The notes under the pieces were generated by a model that saw nothing but the letters and a program-made list of their open reading frames with translations, searched no databases and had not been told where the DNA came from. From NCBI GenBank assembly GCA_021202635.1, contig JAJQCQ010000074.1, positions 75,890-112,701 on the forward strand: 36,812 bases of DNA, read 5' to 3'. Both the position numbers and the translations under genes were made by a program. Origin of the DNA: Lachnospiraceae bacterium (GTDB taxonomy: Bacteria; Bacillota; Clostridia; Lachnospirales; Lachnospiraceae). Positions 15,062 through 23,142 of this stretch are shown piece by piece; within the stretch, counting starts at the first letter, position 1; each line of letters begins with the position of its first letter.

Positions 15062-15892
15062 ATGAGTGACACCGCATACATCAAATTAATTGAAGAGATT
15101 TCCTTAAACGCATGGCCATCCCACAAAATAGAGCTTTATGACGGCTGGCTGATCCGTTTTTCTCACAATTACACCCATCGCACCAACAGTGTCACGCAGG
15201 TTGGCGCCTCTCTGATCCCTGTGGAAGAAAAAATCGCGTACTGTGAAAAAATCTATCAGAATTATCACACGCCTTCCATCTTCAAAATCAGTCCTCTTGT
15301 CGAACCTTCCTTTGACGCGCTACTTGCGCAGAAGGGCTATGAAATTCAGCACACGACTGAGGTTATGACTATGGATTTCCGGAATTTTCACGCCTTCCCG
15401 GCGGAATCAGCAGAGTTCGAATACTATGGAAGGAATTCCGGACTTCCTTCCTTTGTCGTCTATCCGGGAGATACGATTGTCCAGCTCCAGGATCGGATCA
15501 CGGACGAGTGGATTCACGCGCTCTTCCGTCTGAACGGTACGACCAATCCTACTCTTCGCCGGATCGTGCCCTCCATGTTCAAGGCCATTCCGAAAGAAAC
15601 CATCGTAGCCAGCATAGAAGTGGACGGGCGCATGGTTGCTTCCGGGCTGGGAATCCTTGATCGGGGCCATGTCGGACTGTATGCCATTTACGTAGATGTC
15701 AGCTGCCGCCACAAAAGCTTCGCCCGCGCGATCTGCAGCACCATTTTAACAGAAGCTCACAAAAAAGGAGCACAAAAGGCATACCTGCAGGTGGTTCAGG
15801 GAAATGTTTACGCCAAAAGCCTGTATACCTCTCTCGGCTTTGAGGACCTTTATACCTACTGGTTCCGCGCGCATGCCAACCCGCCAGCCTGA
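15062..15892 (+). CDS. GNAT-family N-acetyltransferase
   Basis: The product (276 residues) has a C-terminal GNAT fold (~150-270). Visible parts are the strand ETIVASIEVDGRMVASGLGI, the acetyl-CoA-binding motif region YAIYVDVSCRHKSFARAICS, and the last motif YLQVVQGNVYAKSLYTSLGFE with Asn/Tyr typical of the family. It should transfer an acetyl group from acetyl-CoA to an amine; the N-terminal ~140 residues (NAWPSHKIELYDGWLIRFSH) form a second GNAT-like half seen in two-domain acetyltransferases. The substrate cannot be told. The ATG at 15062 is preceded by AGGAG about ten bases away; the frame is open from 15020. It converges with the Tad operon. Confidence 0.9.
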   Translation: MSDTAYIKLIEEISLNAWPSHKIELYDGWLIRFSHNYTHRTNSVTQVGASLIPVEEKIAYCEKIYQNYHTPSIFKISPLVEPSFDALLAQKGYEIQHTTEVMTMDFRNFHAFPAESAEFEYYGRNSGLPSFVVYPGDTIVQLQDRITDEWIHALFRLNGTTNPTLRRIVPSMFKAIPKETIVASIEVDGRMVASGLGILDRGHVGLYAIYVDVSCRHKSFARAICSTILTEAHKKGAQKAYLQVVQGNVYAKSLYTSLGFEDLYTYWFRAHANPPA

Positions 15893-15925
15893 ATATAGCG
15901 GCTCGCTTGCACATGCCCTCCTGCT

Positions 15926-17605
15926 TTATCGATACACGCGGCGTTTTGCAACGCGATAGGTTATCTCCGCAAAAGCGACCGTATCATTCTCCCTGATCTC
16001 ACATTCCTCCTGCGGCATCAGTCGACGTCCGTTGACAAAGGTGCCGTTTTTGCTGTTCATATCTCTCAGACTGCACTTGCCGTCACGCTGCTCCAGCCGC
16101 GCGTGCATCCGGCTCACCGTAGAGGAATCGAGGATAATATCCGCTTCTCCTTTTATTTTTCCAATATAAATCGGCTCCGCTCCCGGACAAATATCCGGCC
16201 GGGAATCCTGCTCCTGATCCTTTCCCGGCACAAAAATCAGACAGATTTCATCCGTCTCCTCCTCCTGAAGAAGACAGCGGGTCTCTTCCACAGGCTCCGG
16301 TTCCGCTTCCGCTTCTCTCTGATACATCTCCCGCAGAATTCTCTGATATTCTTCGTCCGCTTCCTCCTCTTCCCATTCTTCCTTTTCCGTTTTCTTTTTG
16401 TTTAATAATTTCCGGTTGATCAGAATTTCCGCTGACAACATCAGAAAGAAACAGCCGCCTGCCTCAGTCAGACCCAATACACCAAAGACCGCCAGAAGCT
16501 CCAAAACCACCAGAAAAGCCAGAAAAGACAGCAAAATCGCCGGATGAACGATCGAAAAGAGACGATCTGCGAAGCTTTCTTTTTTCTCACGCTTTCTTTT
16601 CCGTTCCCGGTGAATCACCGGCGGATCTTCCGCATACGTTTCTGCATACGTCTCCTCATATGCATCTTCGCAGGATTCCTCACGCAGTCGCTCCTCCCCG
16701 TTCCGAAAACCTGTGTTTTCTTCGTACCCATCCGTCATGCCGCTTCTTGTATAATCGTATTCCTTCCTATTATTATATCCATTTTCATTTCTGCGGCTTT
16801 TCGTTGTCCGATGTCCTGATGAAATCGTACCGCCTTCTCCTGCAAATCCCGACTGCGCTTCTTTTAATCCTTCCCTGTTTCCATTCCCCTCTCCCAGGCG
16901 CACACCTCCCGCTCGTTCAAAGCTTTCATTGCCTTCCCCAAAGCGTCCTGTCCGTACTCTGCCGGAACCTTCAAAAGCCTCCCTGCTTCCTCCCACAGCC
17001 TCCGCCTGTGGCCTTCGCGGCATTCCCCCATCTCTTCCGGTGCGCACAGCCGCCTCTCTGCCCGCTTCGCCAGACACGGAAAGAATTTCTTTTAATGCCG
17101 TTGCCAGGCTGAAATTCGCGCCGGAAGCCTGCTGGAAAAATCCATATCCGAGCGTCACTGCCTGCCGGTCCCTGTGATCCAGACGTTTTAAAATAAATTC
17201 CGCCAGCATCGTGACCGGGCATTCATCCTCTTTCACATAGTAACACAAAAGCAATCCGCCCCGCTCCGGCAGAACATAAATCAGTTCCGGTGCAAACAAC
17301 AGCTTCTTCGGGGAAAGCAGATATTTCCGCATGTCCTCCAATGTGTCACGTATACCAGAGAGAATATAGAGAATATCCTGATACCCCATCACCTTTTTCT
17401 CATAGAGGCTTTCCAGTGTCTGCTTGGACGTGATCTCATAGTGAAGAAACAGCTTCCCATCACGCCTGGACTCATGCATTGGCAGCAGCCCTTTCACCGG
17501 ATTCTGTTCTGCCATACGCAGACCATACCCGTCCTCCTCATCCGGTTCAGGTACCTCCAGCACCAGATAGTTATTCTGAAGGCTTCTTTTATATTCCGTT
17601 TTCAC
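15926..17605 (-). CDS. DUF6382/FHA domain protein, last gene of the Tad operon
   Basis: The 559-residue product has three parts. The N-terminal ~190 residues (YKRSLQNNYLVLEVPE, LLCYYVKEDECPVTMLAEFI) fit the DUF6382 domain that accompanies Tad loci in Clostridia. A Gly/Arg/Glu-rich low-complexity linker follows, then two close membrane segments (~360-405). The C-terminal FHA domain (~465-555) has the phosphothreonine-binding signature SSTVSRMHARLEQ and SKNGTFVNGRRL. FHA domains read Thr phosphorylation, so the protein may tie pilus assembly to a Ser/Thr kinase; this is inference. It uses a GTG start one base past the TGA of the TadE-like gene, with GGAGGAG upstream, so the two are translationally coupled. 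Confidence 0.88.
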   Translation of the reverse strand: MKTEYKRSLQNNYLVLEVPEPDEEDGYGLRMAEQNPVKGLLPMHESRRDGKLFLHYEITSKQTLESLYEKKVMGYQDILYILSGIRDTLEDMRKYLLSPKKLLFAPELIYVLPERGGLLLCYYVKEDECPVTMLAEFILKRLDHRDRQAVTLGYGFFQQASGANFSLATALKEILSVSGEAGREAAVRTGRDGGMPRRPQAEAVGGSREAFEGSGRVRTGRFGEGNESFERAGGVRLGEGNGNREGLKEAQSGFAGEGGTISSGHRTTKSRRNENGYNNRKEYDYTRSGMTDGYEENTGFRNGEERLREESCEDAYEETYAETYAEDPPVIHRERKRKREKKESFADRLFSIVHPAILLSFLAFLVVLELLAVFGVLGLTEAGGCFFLMLSAEILINRKLLNKKKTEKEEWEEEEADEEYQRILREMYQREAEAEPEPVEETRCLLQEEETDEICLIFVPGKDQEQDSRPDICPGAEPIYIGKIKGEADIILDSSTVSRMHARLEQRDGKCSLRDMNSKNGTFVNGRRLMPQEECEIRENDTVAFAEITYRVAKRRVYR

Positions 17606-17606
17606 C

Positions 17607-18158
17607 TCAATCGTCTCCTCCGGTAATCAGTTTTTCCGCACCTCGAATCAATCGAATCATGTCGGTGGGATCCGCAATCTCGCTGGTCCAGGACGTACTG
17701 ACAGACAGTTCTCCTCCTGCCAGGTATTCCACTGCAAATCCGGGAACCGGATAGGCCGCGCTCCAGCTCGCTGTCACTTCATCCTCCCCGGCCTGTGCAC
17801 TCCCCGACAGATTTTTGCTTCCCAAAAGGCGGGACGCACTCACCTGCGATTTGGCAGAATTTATCCCCGTCGTCCGCTCACTCTCCGTCGCGTAATTGCT
17901 CCCAACTGACGCTATTTCACACACAAAGCTCTGAAGAACTGCCCGGTCATGCGCGTAAAAGGACACCAGAATCAGTGCCGCAAGGACCATAACCGTGATG
18001 GATACCACAGCGGCCGCCTCGACTGTATAACTGCCCTTCCATGCCTGCATCTTATGTCTGATCCGGATCTTTTTCCACACCGGCAGGTTTTTACAGAACA
18101 GCACAGCGTTCCGCAGAGACCGGCATTTCCGTAAACGCTTTTCTTTTTCTTTCCTCAT
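17607..18158 (-). CDS. TadE-like pilus protein (second copy)
   Basis: The product (183 residues) has a basic cytoplasmic N-terminus, then KGSYTVEAAAVVSITVMVLA, the TadE-like prepilin sequence with the +5 Glu followed by a hydrophobic helix, and a ~120-residue extracellular domain. TadE/TadF proteins are minor pseudopilins needed for Tad pilus biogenesis and are matured by a prepilin peptidase. The ATG overlaps the stop of the prepilin peptidase gene (ATGA), which fixes the start at 18158; the longer open frame to 18404 is only read-through over that gene. Confidence 0.85.
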   Translation of the reverse strand: MRKEKEKRLRKCRSLRNAVLFCKNLPVWKKIRIRHKMQAWKGSYTVEAAAVVSITVMVLAALILVSFYAHDRAVLQSFVCEIASVGSNYATESERTTGINSAKSQVSASRLLGSKNLSGSAQAGEDEVTASWSAAYPVPGFAVEYLAGGELSVSTSWTSEIADPTDMIRLIRGAEKLITGGDD

Positions 18159-18583
18159 AAAATCAATGCCCCCATTCCCTGTATCACTGCTCCCATCAGC
18201 AAAAAAGGCACAAATGGAATTGCCGTCTTTTTCTTTCCATGCCGGAAGCAGACCAGCCAGAGCGCCCATATCCCTACACAGAAAAATGAGGTAAACAGCA
18301 TTGCCAGCACCCTGTCCGTTCCCAGAGAAAAGCCGCAGGAAAAGATAAGGAACGCGTCCCCGTATCCCATGGATTCTTTCGATACTGCCGACAGCAGGAT
18401 ACATCCGGCCCCCGGCACAATTCCCAACAGAACAGACAGCACAGTCAGATCCCGAAACACCAGATGTCCGATGAGCGCCAGCACCAGATGCGCGCCAATC
18501 ACGCTTTTATAAATTTTCCGGCTTGTTATGTCCGTGTAACTGCAAATGATAAGTACCAAACCCGTTAAAACAATCTGAAACAT
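18155..18583 (-). CDS. Prepilin peptidase, TadV/CpaA-like (second copy)
   Basis: The product (142 residues) is a compact A24 aspartic prepilin peptidase without the N-methylase domain, with about four to five membrane segments. Both catalytic aspartates are visible: Asp18 in CSYTDITSRKI and Asp76 in SMGYGDAFLI. The second motif reads GYGDAF instead of the usual GxGDxK, so the conserved lysine is missing. It should cleave the leader of Flp or TadE-like prepilins at the cytoplasmic membrane face. It lies immediately before the second TadE-like gene with a four-base overlap, which suggests that pair belongs together; a first peptidase heads the operon. Confidence 0.88.
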   Translation of the reverse strand: MFQIVLTGLVLIICSYTDITSRKIYKSVIGAHLVLALIGHLVFRDLTVLSVLLGIVPGAGCILLSAVSKESMGYGDAFLIFSCGFSLGTDRVLAMLFTSFFCVGIWALWLVCFRHGKKKTAIPFVPFLLMGAVIQGMGALIL

Positions 18584-18611
18584 TTTTCTTTTCCCTCACA
18601 TGTTTTAATTT

Positions 18612-18735
18612 GTTACTGGTCGCAACCCGACCACGCACTTGCTGCGTGGTCAGGAGTTCTCCCGGATGCCTCCCGGCGAGGGCTTATCCCGCATGTAGTA
18701 TGGGATGCCTCCCGGCGAGGGCTGAAAACGTAGTG
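18612..18735. repeat. Dispersed palindromic repeat, copy 4 with a duplicated GC-rich module
   Basis: GTTACTGGTCGCAACCC is followed by the perfect hairpin GACCACGCA-CTTGC-TGCGTGGTC (18629-18651) and CAGG. Two copies of the 21-bp module ggatgcctcccggcgagggct (18664-18684 and 18703-18723) then lead to the tail GAAAACGTAGTGG. In copy 1 the hairpin runs straight into the tail, so here about 70 bp are inserted between the two ends. It sits inside the Tad operon between the first TadE-like gene and the second prepilin peptidase gene. Confidence 0.65.
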
Positions 18736-18752
18736 GAAACAAAAAAACTTCA

Positions 18753-19706
18753 TCACCCGCACTTTGAGCAGACATGCAGATCCCCGACCTCCGACAGCTT
18801 GACCTCCGTCACAGTCCGCTTCAGCCCACTGCATGACAGAGAGCTGTGATAACGATTTCCTTCCGTCGTCGCGTACACAATTTCACCCGCTTCCGCCCCG
18901 CAGAGTTCGCACGCATGATAGATTTCTCCACTGTTATTGCGCAAAGTCGACAGTGTATTCTGATCAATCGTAAATATGGAAAGCTTCAGATACGTACAAT
19001 CCGAGGTCGTGTGATATACGGTCCCATTCTCGGTCACATACACCATCACAGCGTCTTCTTCTCCCGTCTCCGATTCTCCCTCGCCTTCCTCCTCCGCACG
19101 GCCCACCCAGGCCCGCACACTCGCGCGCTGAATAAAGAAGGTTCCCGGCAGATTGATCACACCAAACGGAGACTTCACCTGATAAGTCAGGACAAGATCG
19201 ATCATCTCATCCTCCTGCATCAGAGACGAAAGCACCAGATTCACATTTTTCACCGCAGAAGTATCATTCGTCCGGCTCGTTACCTTGCTTTGCGCATAGA
19301 CGACAGAGAGCGCACTCACCGCTGCCTCCGTGGTGGTACCGGCTTCTCCCGCGTAAGTAGTCGCATAAGCCGCTGCCGCCATCGTTTTTCCCGTCTCGGC
19401 AAGCGCCGTTCCAAATTGAACTGCCGTCTCCATTGCTCTGCAATATTGAAGTGCCGCAATCATACAAAACAGAAACATTGGAAGAACCAGAGCCGCTTCC
19501 ACGGTAAGCGTGGCATCAAGCGGGGCAAAAAAGAGTGTTTTTGCGTCATTTCGGCAAGCACTTACGACCTTGGGGAAGATTTTTTCCTTTCTTCTTAAAA
19601 TTTTATTTGGTTTTTTTATTGATTTTGAGGTTGTGTGTTTAAATGTGAATTTCCTCCGATCAACGCATTTTTTTCTACAGAATACCAGCTTATGTCCCTG
19701 ACACAA
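18753..19706 (-). CDS. TadE-like pilus protein with two Cys-rich C-terminal modules
   Basis: The product (317 residues) has a basic N-terminal tail of ~65 residues, the TadE-like segment DATLTVEAALVLPMFLFCMI, a ~120-residue extracellular region and two tandem modules. Module 1 (~225-275) runs VYVTENGTVYHTTSDCTYL to HACELCG; module 2 (~277-317) runs IVYATTEGNRYHSSLSCSGL to HVCSKCG. Each has one early Cys and a late CxxC beside a His, like small metal-binding folds related to the Ada N-terminal zinc module; metal binding is inferred. The first in-frame ATG is inside the membrane helix, so the start must be non-ATG: TTG at 19706 has AAGGAG seven bases upstream, and GTG at 19712 is too close. A dispersed repeat follows the gene. 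Confidence 0.85.
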   Translation of the reverse strand: MCQGHKLVFCRKKCVDRRKFTFKHTTSKSIKKPNKILRRKEKIFPKVVSACRNDAKTLFFAPLDATLTVEAALVLPMFLFCMIAALQYCRAMETAVQFGTALAETGKTMAAAAYATTYAGEAGTTTEAAVSALSVVYAQSKVTSRTNDTSAVKNVNLVLSSLMQEDEMIDLVLTYQVKSPFGVINLPGTFFIQRASVRAWVGRAEEEGEGESETGEEDAVMVYVTENGTVYHTTSDCTYLKLSIFTIDQNTLSTLRNNSGEIYHACELCGAEAGEIVYATTEGNRYHSSLSCSGLKRTVTEVKLSEVGDLHVCSKCG

Positions 19707-19828
19707 AAGCACTCTCCTTCACCTCGCTTCCGCACGTTACCCATACCGTCCTTCTTCCTCTTTTCCCTATACATATGCACAACCATACCCGCTCCATCCT
19801 GTCACCTGTGCGGCGCAATCGCGGTCGC

Positions 19829-21346
19829 TCAGTACGCCATACTTGCCGTCTGGGTAAATGTCAGATCCGTTCCTGATATACCCATAACCACCTTCGGCAG
19901 GCCGAAAAACACCTGGCCGCACTGATAAGTAGCTTTGGCCGCCACCGCTACAATACAATTCTGCACCTGAAAGCTTCCCATCCCGTCCTCTGCGCGCATT
20001 GCCGCCTGAATCAGATCCAGCGCCCGCATTTTCTGATTTGCGAGTGATCCCATATTCAGCAGGATTCTCAGATAATCCGTATAGGAAAGTCCATCGCTTT
20101 TGCCGGAACCGCCCGATTGCAGAATCTCCGTGATATTGCTTAGATTATCCAGCGTCAGCGACCAGGACGAATTGTCCTTTGCCAATGGCACTTTCCCGCC
20201 ATCCAGCAAAATCCGCACATCCACCAGGCTTTCGCCATAGGCCCAGGCCAGCAAGATTGCGTGCTTCGTCGCGGTGGTCAGTGCCGGAATTCCCAGAAAT
20301 CCAGTCAGCGCAGCTGCCAGGGTACCCGCCTGCGAATTCATGGCCGCGTCCTGCGTACAGTAAGCGTAATTCATCCCCTCGCGTATCAGCAAAAGCCGGT
20401 TCACCACATATTTCAGATTCTTCTGATCGGTCGCTTTTCCTCCGAGAATGTACTCCAGCTGATAGTCCAGCGACGCGCCGGCTTCCCCGCTGACAAAATT
20501 CGGAAAATAGCGCACCAGATATTCCCGGAACAGTACATTTGACACCAGGCCGCTGTGCTCTGTCTCTATTTCCAGTGTCCCTCTCCGCAGCGTACTCTTT
20601 GACGGCTGTGAACTCAGTGTTACATTTTTTGCCGAAACCGTTTTGTCCCACGTCACGATTTCCAGTGTGCTCTTCGAACGTAGCTTTGCAATCTCCGTGA
20701 GCGGATTGGACTCTGTCTCTGTAGAAGCTGTCGTGTCTTCCCCTGCTTCCAGGGCTTCTGATTCCAGGGCTTCCAGCTTTTCCTGTTTCTCATCTTCCAG
20801 CTCGGAAAGCTGCCCGTCGCTGCTGCTCTGACTTGTCTCATATGCCTCCTGTTTCTCCTTAATCTCATCTGTACTGTTTGCCAGTGTCAAAAGCTCTTCC
20901 AGCGCAATTACGCCTATGTTGGCCTTCATATAGGAAACCGCCTGCTGATAAAAGGCTTCTCCTTTATTATCAGTCAGCAGCGCATAGCCGGTGATTTCTG
21001 TTTTCTGTACCTCAAGATTCCAGGGATCAAAGGCCAGTGATTTCAGCAGCCCATCCTTCGGGTTGGCATTTTGGGTTACAAACTCTTCAAATCTGCTGTT
21101 CACCGTCTGAATCTGAAAGCTGCCTGCCGAGGCTCCGTCCAGTGAGAAAATCTCATACTTCTCCAGCAGCCCCTTCTCAAACTCACTCAGCAGCGAAAAG
21201 GTGCCCATGCCCGTAATATTCGCCGACTGTGCCTTTGCCCCCTGAACTCTTGCGGATTCCGTAACCGCACAGATCAGAGAAAGGAACAGAATGCAGGCCA
21301 GGCTTAAAAAAACAGTGATTGATCCTTTACAGGCGTTTCTGTTCAT
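19829..21346 (-). CDS. DUF5702-like Tad-locus surface protein
   Basis: The 505-residue product begins MNRNACKGSITVFLSLACIL, a short basic stretch and a TadE/TadG-like membrane anchor, then SARVQGAKAQSANITGMGTF. The extracellular part is long and has a coiled-coil-like, Glu/Ser/Thr-rich section around residues 155-215, followed by a helical region with KATDQKNLKYVVNRLLLIREG and ILLAWAYGESLVDVRILLDG. This pattern and position fit DUF5702, a family found in Tad loci of Clostridia, whose function is not known; it may replace TadG as the large pseudopilin-like component. AAGGAG precedes the ATG at 21346. A 120-base gap follows before the TadE-like gene. Confidence 0.82.
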   Translation of the reverse strand: MNRNACKGSITVFLSLACILFLSLICAVTESARVQGAKAQSANITGMGTFSLLSEFEKGLLEKYEIFSLDGASAGSFQIQTVNSRFEEFVTQNANPKDGLLKSLAFDPWNLEVQKTEITGYALLTDNKGEAFYQQAVSYMKANIGVIALEELLTLANSTDEIKEKQEAYETSQSSSDGQLSELEDEKQEKLEALESEALEAGEDTTASTETESNPLTEIAKLRSKSTLEIVTWDKTVSAKNVTLSSQPSKSTLRRGTLEIETEHSGLVSNVLFREYLVRYFPNFVSGEAGASLDYQLEYILGGKATDQKNLKYVVNRLLLIREGMNYAYCTQDAAMNSQAGTLAAALTGFLGIPALTTATKHAILLAWAYGESLVDVRILLDGGKVPLAKDNSSWSLTLDNLSNITEILQSGGSGKSDGLSYTDYLRILLNMGSLANQKMRALDLIQAAMRAEDGMGSFQVQNCIVAVAAKATYQCGQVFFGLPKVVMGISGTDLTFTQTASMAY

Positions 21347-21405
21347 AGGTTCTCCTTCCTGTGCCGGCCGTCAGCCCTTTTCACCGGCTGGCGCCGTCTT
21401 CCTTT

Positions 21406-21573
21406 TTAAATGCTGTTGCTCTGACTTGTAATTTTACTGAAAATCGTATTTACGATACTGGTGAGCTGCTCTTTGAAGATCAGTACCAGACTGATCAGTA
21501 CGACAAGAATCAGGATAATCTCTACGACTCCTACTCCTTCTTCTTCCTGCAGAAATGCATTCACATGATTCAT
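21406..21573 (-). CDS. Flp1-family type IVb pilin
   Basis: This 55-residue protein is the probable major subunit of the Tad pilus. After a short N-terminus it has LQEEEGVGVVEIILILVVLI: the acidic leader end, a Gly before the cleavage point, and the Val-Val-Glu-Ile run with the conserved Glu of the Flp motif, then a hydrophobic helix and a short polar tail. A prepilin peptidase should cleave after EEEG. The start is the ATG at 21573 with AAGGAGG six bases upstream; earlier in-frame ATG at 21630 is rejected. Most major pilin genes are more strongly expressed than their neighbours; I see no separate promoter here. Confidence 0.93.
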   Translation of the reverse strand: MNHVNAFLQEEEGVGVVEIILILVVLISLVLIFKEQLTSIVNTIFSKITSQSNSI

Positions 21574-21671
21574 CTCTTTCCTCCTTCTGTAAACCAGGCA
21601 GAAAACAGTCTGTCTCTGCCAGATGGCCACCCCGCCGATTACCTGCAGCGGGGGCCGCCGTGAACCGTTAC

Positions 21672-23063
21672 TTAAAAAGACAGAAACGCCGGCACCATAA
21701 GAATCGCGAGGACAATCCCCAGCATCAGAATCATTGGCAGCAGCAGCTTTGTACCTGCCTGCTCCCCGATTTTCCTGGCATGATTCTTGCGATCATTCAG
21801 GGAGGATTCCGCCTCAGCCTCCAGAAGAGCGGTCAGTCCCTTCGCTCCCTTTCTCAGGTTCTGCGAAAGAATCGACCCGATACGAATGTATTCCGGGAGC
21901 TGGCATCGCCGGCCAAAACGCTCATAGGCCTCCGCCTCCCCTATCCCACACTGCATTTCAAAACAGGTATAGGTAATCTCCTCATACACATATCTTGTCC
22001 TCTTCGTCTTTCTCCTTTTTCCGGGTGTCTCTTCCTTACTTTTTGCGTATTCCTCCGCAATTCTCGTAAAAACCCCCCGGATACTCATGCCTGCGCCCAG
22101 CAGCATTGTCATTTTCCACATCAGGTCCGGATAATCCAGAAGCAGCTGATTCTTCCTTTCCTCCGCTCTTTTATGTACCTGATTGTCCATCTGTAAATAA
22201 ACACAGAGTGCCAGAACCAGCGTCAGAGCCAGTACCGAAAGAAACGGATTTTCCGAATCCTCCAGCCAGGTCAGTTTTTTGCCTGCCGCCGACGTTGGCA
22301 GTACAAGCTCCTCCTCATGGCTGCTATCTTCATCCGCCCGCGTCACTTCCTCCCGGATCGCCGCCAGCAGCTGCTCCTCCTCCGTCATGTCCGGCGGAAA
22401 AACATTCACGCAGACACTGTAAATCACTTCCAGGCCGTCACAGTCCAGGATCGCCTGTATTTCCACCAGAGTCCCTTCCGCCTCATCCGCCGAAAGTATG
22501 CTTCCGTCGCCACCGATTACCCCGTACGGAGTGGTCGACCAGCTAACGGTCACCGCTCCATCCTGCAGGTTTTCGGGGAACGTCAGGCTCGTCTGCACAC
22601 AATCCGGTGATGCATTCGCACCCAGAAAAACCGCTTCCAGTTCTTCTAGCGCCAGAGATAAAAACTCCTGTTTCTCCTCGTCTGTATACTTTCTTTCCTG
22701 AATCGTGACCTCCAGCTCTTTCACGTCGTCCTCGTCTTCCACCTGTACCGACAATGCTGTTTTTCTGTCTCCTTCCCCATAGCCGGGCCGCAGCACAGAC
22801 GCCAGTTCACCTGGTGCGCTGCTCTGGCTGTACGCCAGTGCACATACGGCAGTCAGCACAAATCCCGCGCCAAGAATTGCCAGAACCGATGCCATTTTCC
22901 GGACATAATAATTCTTCACCGCCGATTTGCTTCCCGCTGACAGCGCAATCAGCTCCTGCTGCAGCTTCTGCTTCCCCTTTCCCGGCGCATCCAGCCGAAG
23001 CCGTTCCACCAGGAACACACCCATTTTGTTAAAAAAATTCTCAATTTTTCCGACCTGCTTCAT
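21672..23063 (-). CDS. TadC-like pilus platform protein with extracellular insertion
   Basis: The product (463 residues) has a first membrane segment near 58-80 (VLAILGAGFVLTAVCALAYS), then an unusual ~180-residue extracytoplasmic section, a second membrane segment near 275-292, and the T2SS F domain (DYPDLMWKMTMLLGAGMSIRGVFTRIA, RIGSILSQNLRKGAKGLTALLEAE) with a final hydrophobic helix. TadB and TadC form the inner-membrane platform on which TadA acts. The insertion contains VTVSWSTTPYGVIGGDGSIL, similar to atrophied bacterial Ig-like domains of surface proteins; classical TadC lacks it. The start at 23063 has only a weak GAGAGCGG site; an ATG at codon 14 is the alternative. Confidence 0.87.
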   Translation of the reverse strand: MKQVGKIENFFNKMGVFLVERLRLDAPGKGKQKLQQELIALSAGSKSAVKNYYVRKMASVLAILGAGFVLTAVCALAYSQSSAPGELASVLRPGYGEGDRKTALSVQVEDEDDVKELEVTIQERKYTDEEKQEFLSLALEELEAVFLGANASPDCVQTSLTFPENLQDGAVTVSWSTTPYGVIGGDGSILSADEAEGTLVEIQAILDCDGLEVIYSVCVNVFPPDMTEEEQLLAAIREEVTRADEDSSHEEELVLPTSAAGKKLTWLEDSENPFLSVLALTLVLALCVYLQMDNQVHKRAEERKNQLLLDYPDLMWKMTMLLGAGMSIRGVFTRIAEEYAKSKEETPGKRRKTKRTRYVYEEITYTCFEMQCGIGEAEAYERFGRRCQLPEYIRIGSILSQNLRKGAKGLTALLEAEAESSLNDRKNHARKIGEQAGTKLLLPMILMLGIVLAILMVPAFLSF

Positions 23064-23142
23064 TCCGCTCTCATTTCTTTCCGGATAACCACTCCACTTT
23101 TCCCAAATACCAAATCCTTTGCACCCTCACCATTCCTCTTTT

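Noticed and set aside
18613-18834. A 73-codon minus-strand frame with SPRREAS repeated twice
   Set aside because: It is a translation of the dispersed repeat and its duplicated GC-rich module, not a gene.
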